A DNA stretch of 10,846 nucleotides from Chrysochromulina parva (Eukaryota > Haptophyta > Prymnesiales > Chrysochromulinaceae): assembly GCA_002887195.1 (NCBI GenBank), contig PJAB01002035.1, positions 1 to 10,846 of the forward strand. The letters are read 5' to 3'. This document shows positions 1 through 5,863 of this stretch, in pieces. The number at the start of each line of letters is the position of its first letter. Positions within the stretch are counted from its first letter, which is position 1. A program made the translations under genes and the position numbers. The notes beneath the pieces were generated by a model. That model was not told the origin of the DNA and ran no database searches. It saw nothing but the letters and a program-made list of their open reading frames with translations.

Positions 1-1639
1 CTGCCCACACAGGGCTTCGCGCAGGGCTGTCGCGTTGGCCTTTGAGGCCTCTGTCATCTGGCACTGGGAGGAGCTCACCTCGTGCGCCTCACGGGCGGCT
101 CGGAGGAATTCTCCCAGCGCCAGGACGTCCTGCAGCCAGCGTGCCAGGGTGCTTAGCTCTTTCCGAAGACTGTTGCCTGCAGGCAGCAGCGCCTCCACGG
201 CTGCCACGGCCTCCAGCGCCTCCTGCAACCCAGCCACTGTTAAGCACGCTGTTGCCGCCGCCGCTGTCTCGACCGCCTCCGCCGCCGCCTCTGGCGCCGC
301 CGCCGCCGATGCAGTCATCGTCGCCGTCGCCGTCTCGTCCGCCGGCGCCGGCGCCGGCGCCGCCGCCGCCGTCATCGTCGCCGTCTCGTCCGCCTCCATC
401 ACAGTCTCGGCCACCTCCTCCTCCTCCTCCTCCTCCTCCGCATCTTCCAACTCTTCGGCCTCTCCCAGCTGAGCCCGTCTCAGCTGCAGCTGCTCCCCCC
501 TCTGCCGCCGCAGCATTTTCCGGATCTTAGACTGGTGGAGCATGTTCACGTCTTCAGTTCGCAAGGCAGCCAACATTTCGCCAAGCCCCCCCTGGCAGGC
601 GGCGCGCAGCACGCGGCCGGTAGGTAAGGCGCGCCGCAGATTCGCCAGGTGGCTATGGCGGCCAACCCGGAAAGCCTCCCTGGAAGTGAGCGCAACCCGC
701 GCCATGGCATTCTGCTGAAACGCATCGGATTCGACCATGGCATATGCATGCATAGCATATGCCATGGAGTCGTCTTCTGAAGGATTGGGCACCCTGCCCT
801 CGAGCGCCGATGCCTCCGCGCCTGCTGTGGCAGCCTCCATGATCGCCTTGATACCTCTCGCCTCGGAGCGACAGTCGGCAGCCACGCCAGTGCCGCCTTG
901 GCCATCTGGAATTTGCGTGACGCGGCGCAACAAGGCGCAGGCCATCACGCTGGCTGCATCCTCCGCCCCGCGCTCCGCCATGGCCGTCAGCTCCTTCCAG
1001 AAGGGAAGGTACGACAATCTCCCAGGTTTGGGCGGTAATCTGTAGTTGTTTTGCACCAGGATCGTGTGCAAGTTGATGTTCATCGCCTGCTGCGCACGCA
1101 CAGCGGCGGCCATGTACTCGTTCGCGCGCTCTATTAGCCGGTCGACTTGCGCACCTGAAAGGTGCGCCGTTCGACCGATTCCGAGCAAGGTCTTGATAGT
1201 TTCTTGAGAAGTGCCCTCTAGTACAAGTAGGTGAGCCTCAAAGCGTGCCAAAGTCTCGGGGCCGCTCAACATGTCGGTCTTCCTCCCCGCCGCCGCCACG
1301 AAGCCGTACTGGTACTCGACACTGGTCTTGAACTTAGGGTTGTTAGTCTCCTTGATCAACGTCCTCTTCTCCATCTCGCACTGCGGGACCGACGAGGCAG
1401 CACGAGGGCCCGTCAGACCCATGGGACGGACGAGAGACAAAGTCGACAAAGGCAATCAGAGGCAGGTCGAGAAGCGTTGGGAAGGAAGAGCGCTCGCGCA
1501 CCTCCATACAGCCGGTGCACTGCTGCACGTGCATCGATACGTTCCCCTTGTGGCCAAAACCACCACTCAGGCAGTGTGGGCATATGAAGAGCCCCCCAGC
1601 GTCCTTCTTGAGGATGACCGTCTTGGCGTTATATTTAAG
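1..1639 (-). CDS. C2HC zinc-finger protein of unknown function, spliced, partial (runs off left edge)
   Basis: Reading right to left, exon 1 (1639-1502) codes for a zinc finger with the spacing C-x2-C-x13-H-x3-C (from CPHC to HVQQC), with Phe and Val at the usual hydrophobic positions between the ligand pairs. A 121-nt intron (1501-1381) follows. Exon 2 (1380-1) then stays open for 460 codons without a stop to the window edge. Exon 2 begins with a charged, helix-rich part (EMEKRTLIKET, then a segment FEAHLLVLEGTSQETIKTLL). It continues through a Met/Ala/Tyr mini-palindrome, a run of eight Glu (from 8 CTC units), Ala/Pro/Thr-rich repeats (APAPAPADETATATMT), and a Leu/Glu-rich probable helical tail. 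I do not recognise a family beyond the finger. The finger suggests nucleic-acid binding, which is inference. The 5' end is uncertain: this frame has no ATG before the finger, and upstream it meets TAA at 1640-1642. An unspliced alternative would start at ATG 1422 and lack the finger. Stops on all other tested paths make the spliced frame the best model. Confidence 0.65.
415..438. repeat. (CTC)8 trinucleotide microsatellite inside gene 1
   Basis: Eight uninterrupted CTC units are read on the minus strand as GAG, giving eight consecutive Glu residues. It sits next to GC-rich Ala/Thr/Pro repeats, the likely product of replication slippage in a disordered part of the protein. Confidence 0.85.
735..767. 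repeat. 33-bp inverted repeat within gene 1 (13-bp perfect arms, 7-nt spacer)
   Basis: CCATGGCATATGC at 735-747 and its exact reverse complement GCATATGCCATGG at 755-767 flank ATGCATA. On the minus strand the structure codes for the near mirror-symmetric peptide MAYAMHAYAM, so the palindrome lies within coding sequence. Confidence 0.85.
1381..1501 (-). other. Predicted spliceosomal intron, 121 nt
   Basis: On the minus strand the intron starts GTGCGC directly after the codons for CME and ends in a C/T/G-rich stretch finishing CCCGCAG, directly before TGC-GAG-ATG. A CTGAC branch-point-like pentamer lies about 33 nt before the acceptor (plus-strand 1412-1416). Both flanking frames are in phase 0. 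The length is not a multiple of 3, and unspliced reading of exon 1 stops at about 1343. Removing the intron joins the zinc-finger exon to a 460-codon open frame. Confidence 0.6.
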
Positions 1640-1735
1640 TTATAAAGGGCCGGGTGCTTCGGCAATTTCACGAAACCGATCGAAGACGTCTTGGACGTCA
1701 ACACACCATCGGGCACACGAATAAGCGGGGCTCAT
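1640..1735 (-). pseudogene. In-frame upstream extension of the zinc-finger gene, closed by one TAA
   Basis: An ATG at 1735-1733 opens 31 codons (MSPAYSCARW, then a probable helix VDVQDVFDRFREIAEA) in exactly the frame of the zinc-finger exon. The only interruption is TAA at 1642-1640. Beyond it the frame resumes with LKYNAKTVILKKD and the finger. It could be the true N-terminus with a nonsense mutation or a base error. It could also contain a short intron that removes the stop: a weak GTCCAA donor after GTT-GAC and the acceptor CCAAG would preserve phase 0. Or it could be a short upstream ORF in the leader. The sequence alone does not decide. Confidence 0.35.
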
Positions 1736-1821
1736 CACACCTCGAGACTTCGAGACCTCTGCCTGACGAATTTAACGTAACCTGTTAAAACCTTTCAAGC
1801 ACGAGCCTGAACTTTTCCACG
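1736..1821. promoter_or_regulatory. Short shared upstream region between divergent genes 1 and 2
   Basis: Only 86 bp separate the upstream-most ATG of gene 1 (1735, minus) from the ATG of the thioredoxin-fold gene (1822, plus). This region, plus the AT-rich patch TTATATTTAAGTTATAAAGG around 1629-1648, is the only space for divergent promoters. TATAAAGG at 1641-1648 is TATA-like on the plus strand but sits about 175 bp before ATG 1822, which would imply a long leader. No element is certain. Confidence 0.3.
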
Positions 1822-2709
1822 ATGTTTCGACGCGCGGTAGGCGTCACTGCCGCGGTAAGCGCCACTGCGATCACCATCGGCGCTGCGAGAGCTGCACAGC
1901 CCGCCGCTGCTGCAGACGCCGACCCGGACAGTGCGACGGCATCGGCGCTGCGCAACGTCGGCATGCGGGCCCAGGCGGTCTTGAGTGACCCACCGTCAGT
2001 ATTTCGGCGATGCGCTCGCGCCAACTGGCGTCAACATGCCGGTGACGACGCGTGCCAGCAGCTCGTTAAGTGCCAGACTGCTCTACACTCAGCGCTCTTC
2101 AAGGCGGCAGAAATTTGGAATCACACACATCGCATCGAGCCTGCTATGATAGGCGGCCTCCAGCGTGCAGCCACCGACGCTGAGGCGGCTGTGAAAGCGG
2201 TGCGCAGCGCGGCGGTGAGCGGTGCCGCAGCGGTGCCTTGGGGCGAGTTGCTTCGTGGCGCGACATTCGAATCCGCCGATGGGTCTCCGGCCAGTGGTGG
2301 CGCTGAAGGACCCGATGGGCTGCGCGGTCGTACAGTCGCCCTGTACTTCACAGCGTCGTGGTGTGGGCCGTGCCATACCTTCACGCCGAAACTTGTGCAG
2401 CTATACGAGAAGCTTCGCGTCGTCGGCGGTGATCTCGAGGTGGTAATGGTCTCCTGGGATGACCTCTCCGACGACCGCAAGAGGTATGCACGCCAGCACG
2501 GCATGCCCTGGCTTAGCCTGCCGCATTCGAACGACATGCGCAAGCTCACCGACGAGCTCACCCTCCGGTACGACGTGATGGGCATCCCGACACTCGTGGT
2601 GCTGGAGGTCTCGGCCGATGGCAAGGATGCGCGCGTGCTCACCCGCGATGGCCGCATGGACATTGAACGTGGGCGGACGCCGTGGCTGGCGCAGCGTGCG
2701 CGGCCTTGA
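1822..2709 (+). CDS. Thioredoxin-fold protein, tryparedoxin/nucleoredoxin-like
   Basis: This 295-residue single-exon protein has a clear thioredoxin fold at about residues 139-290. The strand ALYFTASW leads into the redox motif WCGPC at residues 180-184. Then come a helix (TPKLVQLYEKL), the strand and loop LEVVMVSWDD typical of tryparedoxin/nucleoredoxin domains (AhpC/TSA-like subgroup), and the cis-proline segment GIPTLVVL with Pro256. The two Cys of WCGPC would carry out thiol-disulfide exchange, as known for the family. The domain matches stand-alone tryparedoxins in size, but here about 135 residues precede it. The first 35 residues (MFRRAVGV, then Ala-rich with few acids) look like an organelle-targeting presequence, mitochondrial rather than ER. 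Residues 60-130 are Ala-rich and helical with extra Cys at 64, 78 and 84 and match nothing I know. The start is the first in-frame ATG. The partner reductase and substrate cannot be inferred from the neighbours. Confidence 0.85.
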   Translation: MFRRAVGVTAAVSATAITIGAARAAQPAAAADADPDSATASALRNVGMRAQAVLSDPPSVFRRCARANWRQHAGDDACQQLVKCQTALHSALFKAAEIWNHTHRIEPAMIGGLQRAATDAEAAVKAVRSAAVSGAAAVPWGELLRGATFESADGSPASGGAEGPDGLRGRTVALYFTASWCGPCHTFTPKLVQLYEKLRVVGGDLEVVMVSWDDLSDDRKRYARQHGMPWLSLPHSNDMRKLTDELTLRYDVMGIPTLVVLEVSADGKDARVLTRDGRMDIERGRTPWLAQRARP

Positions 2710-3442
2710 CGTTCATCTGATCCTTCTGCAGCACCGTCGGCTCGTTGGTAATGGCAAGACTTGACGTCAGTGCCATCGGATGATGAGACCAGTTCGTGAA
2801 TCGTACGACATTTTCCGATTTGGCTGGATTGCATGGATATGAAAGTGTCATGGAAAGTGTCCACACTTCTCACTTGTGTCCACCACACTCCACATAGGCG
2901 AGTTCAGGCGAGGCTCCGCACGCCCAACCGGCACCGCGCGCATCAAGACGGCGGTTCGCGGACGCACGAAGTGAGATGCGTGCAGAGATCCGATCTGATA
3001 ACAAGTGTACGCAGACGCAGGACGGTCGGTATACGAGAAAACGAGACTGTTCACGAAAGTGTGTCCACCACCACACTCCACAGGCGAGGCTCCACGCCCA
3101 CCGCGCACCGCGCAAGACCGCGGTGCGCGGACGCAAGTGAAAGATGCCATCTGCCAGATGCAGAGATCCGATCTGATAACAAAAGTGTACCGGCGGACGC
3201 AGGACATGGTCGATTGTCAAGTGGACTCGATAGTTTGACCAGGGCTCGAGCTACCGTAGCGTGGTAGTCAACTGAGTCGAGTCGACTTGTACAAGTAAGG
3301 TGTTTTGACGACGTGCCATCTGCTATGTGCGCATTGCGAAAAGCTTTCAAATGCCACCACGGCGCGTGATTCGCGACCACACACAAGTGCAAACGAGGAG
3401 AGCTCCAAAGACGGACCTTGCACGCAGCCAGGTACATCCGAA
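2710..3442. other. Non-coding interval between the thioredoxin-fold gene and the glycosyltransferase-like gene
   Basis: The short ORFs on both strands here change frame freely across a duplicated block and show no domain. The interval would hold the 3' end of the upstream gene and the promoter and leader of the downstream one. The main structure is the direct duplication at 2876-3212. I see no tRNA-like arms. Confidence 0.6.
2876..3212. repeat. Imperfect direct duplication, two units of about 150 bp
   Basis: Unit 1 (about 2876-3028) and unit 2 (about 3061-3212) share the same order of blocks: GTGTCCACCA...CACTCCACA, GGCGAGGCTCC, a CCG-rich middle, GCGGACGCA, an identical 20-mer CAGAGATCCGATCTGATAAC (2983-3002 and 3161-3180), then AAGTGTAC and GACGCAGGAC. 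Offsets drift from 185 to 178 nt because of small indels. About 30 bp separates the units. The 20-mer contains the near-palindrome AGATCCGATCT. Confidence 0.85.
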
Positions 3443-4774
3443 ATGGAGCCATGGGAACCTGCGATTGAGCGTGCAGGCACTGAGACCGCAGCCCGTTGCG
3501 CTCATCGAATGAATGAGGCCCCAGCCGTCGCAGTCTGCATCGCAGGCTCAGCTCGCTCCTACACGACACGCCTTGTCCAGACGCATCTGCGATACAACTT
3601 GCTCAAGGCGCTCGCCAGCCCCTATAAGACGCGTATATTTCTCCACCTCAAGCTCAACGACTCCGATAAGACCTCCGGTCTCTCCGGGCAAAAGTTCCGC
3701 AGCCACAAAGAGAGCAGCCTTCTGAGCATCCTCGCTACCATGGAGCAGCCGTGGATTGCAAAGCACATTGGCGAGGCGGTCGTACTCAATGGGAGCGGAA
3801 GCTATTCTGGCGAAGGCTGCCGGAGCGTATCTTCTGGTACATGCATCGTCAAGCCTGAGACTGAATCGTGGAAGGACTACCGCATTGCCGCCTGCACTGA
3901 CACAGCCCGAGCGATGCGCAGCGCTGCAGGCATTACACGGCCTGCCCAGTGCTGCACACCAAACAACCAATGGGCCGGGGAAGGTAACAACGAGGAGCGC
4001 TTGCTGCTGTCTCAGCTGAGTACGGCGTGGTGTGGTGGCGCTATCCGTCGCTACGAGCACGCAAAGCGGGCTCCTTTCGACCTCGTCGTGTACACGCGGC
4101 CTGACGCAGTATGGTGGCAGCCAGTCGTGCCTTGGTGTGAATGGCCGGTGCGAGAGCAGGGCATCGCTTGTGATTACCCAGCGTGTGACATGGCGTGGAT
4201 GGTGCCTCGGCAGCACTTTGATCGCATGGTGTCGCTCCATACCGTGCACCGCGACTGCCCTGCCTTCACCTCGGGGCGAGGCAAACATACATGCTGTACC
4301 ACGAATGAGCACCTCCTCATGTTTGCGAGGGTACACATGAACGCCACGCACCGGCTGCCCGACGGCCTGCAGCTCAAAGTGTCCTCGCAAGCCAGTGCCA
4401 AGGTGTATAAGGGAGTTTCGATCCTTCGGTCAATCAAGGGCGTCTGCGAGATCGTCCTGCACCCAGTGCTGAGGGTCTTACCTGGGCAACCCGCCAGCAA
4501 CCCTGCCGGGACGTGGGCCTTCAAGCATCAGCAGAGGAGTGGCATGCTAATCAAGACGACGGTGCGGCTGCGCAAGCTATTCAGGGCCAACGAAACAATC
4601 ACGGAAGCGCACGTGCTCGCCAGTGAGATGCGCACTTGCAAAACCGCTCTTAGCTTGTGCGGGCCTGGCGGCTACCCGATCGTTGAAAATGGTGCGCTGA
4701 TGGACAACCATGAGAATCTCGGACGCACCATCCGAGACTGGGGCGAGAGAGTGGAGAGAGCATATCGGGGCTAA
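3443..4774 (+). CDS. Probable glycosyltransferase-like protein
   Basis: The 443-residue product, counted from the first in-frame ATG (3443), has the plan of the glycosyltransferase-like proteins common in algae and large DNA viruses. There is an early strand and turn VAVCIAGSARSY (about residues 29-39), a middle region with long helices, then DLVVYTRPDAVW (about 213-224), where Arg-Pro-Asp is the likely nucleotide-sugar/metal site. A second acidic motif, DMAWMVPR, lies at about 249-256. The assignment rests on these motifs, not on a search. The protein is rich in Cys (including QCC at about 170 and TCC later), which suggests disulfides and a secretory-pathway location, but no signal peptide or membrane anchor is visible at the N-terminus. 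That leaves room for an unseen upstream exon. ATG 3509 (MNEAPAVAVC) is an alternative start just before the conserved strand. The frame upstream of 3443 is open only back to a TAA at 3296. Confidence 0.65.
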   Translation: MEPWEPAIERAGTETAARCAHRMNEAPAVAVCIAGSARSYTTRLVQTHLRYNLLKALASPYKTRIFLHLKLNDSDKTSGLSGQKFRSHKESSLLSILATMEQPWIAKHIGEAVVLNGSGSYSGEGCRSVSSGTCIVKPETESWKDYRIAACTDTARAMRSAAGITRPAQCCTPNNQWAGEGNNEERLLLSQLSTAWCGGAIRRYEHAKRAPFDLVVYTRPDAVWWQPVVPWCEWPVREQGIACDYPACDMAWMVPRQHFDRMVSLHTVHRDCPAFTSGRGKHTCCTTNEHLLMFARVHMNATHRLPDGLQLKVSSQASAKVYKGVSILRSIKGVCEIVLHPVLRVLPGQPASNPAGTWAFKHQQRSGMLIKTTVRLRKLFRANETITEAHVLASEMRTCKTALSLCGPGGYPIVENGALMDNHENLGRTIRDWGERVERAYRG

Positions 4775-5058
4775 AAAGTCAGTAACACTATCTTCTATTA
4801 CTATTTGGGTGAGCGCAGAACCGAACCAGAAGCGGCCGGGTCCGGCCCTGGGGAGGGTGGGGTCCACCGGAGCGAGCGGGCGAGGCGACGCGCCCTGGCG
4901 CGGCCGGGGCGGACTGGCACTGGGCGACCCGCTGAAGATGAGCTCCGGCCCCTCGGGTGCAGCCTTAAAACTGTGTGCACAGGGGCGAGCACGCGGGCAG
5001 GGGACCCGGGTTGACTCCTTGCTTTCTCAAATCCCAAAGGACTAAAATCCGTTTCCGT

Positions 5059-5161
5059 ACCGGTACCGGTGAGATTGGTCTGTGTGCCTTTGTGCGTCCG
5101 CGTGTCCCGTGTGTCCCGTGTGTGTCCCGGCTCCCCCCGGTGTCTTTTTACCGGTACCGGT
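5059..5161. repeat. Pair of ACCGGTACCGGT palindromes, 91 bp apart
   Basis: The self-complementary 12-mer ACCGGTACCGGT occurs at 5059-5070 and at 5150-5161 and brackets most of the 62-bp repeat module. The second copy of the module, at 7813-7874, instead ends in ACCGGTAAAAAGAC. Confidence 0.85.
5095..5156. repeat. Dispersed 62-bp repeat module, copy 1
   Basis: This is identical base for base to 7813-7874. It begins CGTCCGCGTGTCCC, contains three GTGTCCC-type units, then CGGCTCCCCCCGGTGTC, and ends TTTTTACCGGTA. The same peptide appears in the overlapping shadow ORFs at both places, which is a consequence of the repeat and not evidence of coding. Confidence 0.9.
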
Positions 5162-5294
5162 CACAAACTTGCGTTAAACCGAAAACCGTTATCCGGATAT
5201 CTCTAGATGTCTACAAGAAACGATATCAAGTATAGACGGCCAACATGTGTAACACTGTAACTCGCTCACTGACGCGACAGGATGACGGTACGGT

Positions 5295-5410
5295 TTGTGT
5301 TTGTTCTCCGATGACGCAGAAAGGGAGGCGATCGCGTTGTGTTTGTTCAAGTTCAAGTTACTTCGTAAACAACAGACAACCTAACGGAACTTCATGGAAC
5401 TTGTGTTTGT
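5295..5410. repeat. Three direct copies of TTGTGTTTGT
   Basis: Exact 10-mers lie at 5295-5304, 5337-5346 and 5401-5410, spaced 42 and 64 bp. They are in a less GC-rich stretch upstream of the next gene and could be binding sites or leftovers of a degenerate repeat. Confidence 0.6.
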
Positions 5411-5428
5411 CTTGACTTGACTTGACTT
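5411..5428. repeat. (CTTGA)3 pentanucleotide microsatellite
   Basis: CTTGA occurs three times in tandem, followed by CTT, immediately after the last TTGTGTTTGT copy. A similar GTTCAAGTTCAAGTT occurs at 5344-5358. Confidence 0.75.
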
Positions 5429-5863
5429 TCCGTTGTCACAACGCGCGGCGACGTCGACCCTCACTTGAGGCCCCGTCGAATCGCGCTTCGGACTACGGCC
5501 AAGAGGACAGGTACAGCATGGCGCGTCGCATGACTCCGCAGCACGCCGCGTTGCCGCCATTCGGATCGTTCGATGACGAACTCAAATTCTAATTTCACCT
5601 CTCTCGGCTGAAGCGTTTGTCGCCTCGGCGGCGGCGCCCTGGTGTTGACCACTCTGTCCACTGAGGGCGATCCACAAAGCCCTGCGCCGCGTCTGCTGCT
5701 ATGAGGAGACCGTGTTTCCTTGACCTGGGCCTCGCGCTCGGGACGTGCGGACGCACAAACTTTTCAAGCACTCTCTGAGCTTGGCACCACATGCCTAGCC
5801 AATGCTGTTGCTGCTGCGCTGCTGCCGCTCTAGGGCCATCGGCTTCCATGCGCCCGATGACGA

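Larger units (their letters stand above)
4775..5863. other. Gene-free interval with several short repeats
   Basis: Over about 1.1 kb I find no domain-bearing ORF on either strand. Bases 4815-5010 are G/C-rich; 5200-5430 are less GC-rich with TTGTGTTTGT and CTTGA repeats. It also contains ACCGGTACCGGT twice and one copy of the 62-bp module. The last part may be leader of the following gene: a GTACAG donor-like site at 5511 and a pyrimidine-rich CTTGCCCTGGCCTGCAG acceptor-like site ending at 5967 would bracket a possible leader intron. A 24-codon ORF at 5518-5592 is probably incidental. No tRNA or rRNA signature is seen. Confidence 0.5.

Noticed and set aside
35..530. Two plus-strand ORFs rich in Ala/Ser or Pro at the left end
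   Set aside because: They are shadows of the minus-strand gene: their low complexity comes from GCC/CTC repeats read in other frames, and the minus frame extends three times further without a stop.
1231..1360. Possible tyrosine-recombinase core-binding (SAM-like) segment in gene 1
   Set aside because: The helix LLVLEGTSQETIKTLL is only vaguely reminiscent, and no catalytic Arg/His/Tyr motifs are visible in the rest of the available protein.
2121..2888. 255-codon minus-strand ORF opposite the thioredoxin-fold gene
   Set aside because: It is antisense to a clear WCGPC domain, has no recognisable motif, and is an expected artefact of GC-rich coding sequence.
2833..3569. Several overlapping ORFs on both strands across the duplicated block
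   Set aside because: Their frames are created by the repeat units and indels, and their products are basic and motif-free.
3548..4390. 280-codon minus-strand ORF
   Set aside because: It lies opposite the glycosyltransferase-like gene and has no domain, and the plus strand carries the conserved motifs.
5270..5277. A further TGACGCGA resembling the MITE target-site duplication
   Set aside because: No CATAGGGTGGGG end follows it. An 8-mer is likely to recur by chance in a window this size.
5518..5592. 24-codon ORF MARRMTPQHAALPPFGSFDD... before the plant/algal-type gene
   Set aside because: It has an acceptable composition but is too short to support. It could be an upstream ORF or sit in a leader intron, so it was not called as a gene.
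5595..5849. 84-codon minus-strand ORF with a QQQQ run
   Set aside because: No domain, overlapped by another minus-strand ORF in a different frame, and the Gln run is only a CTG repeat read in reverse.
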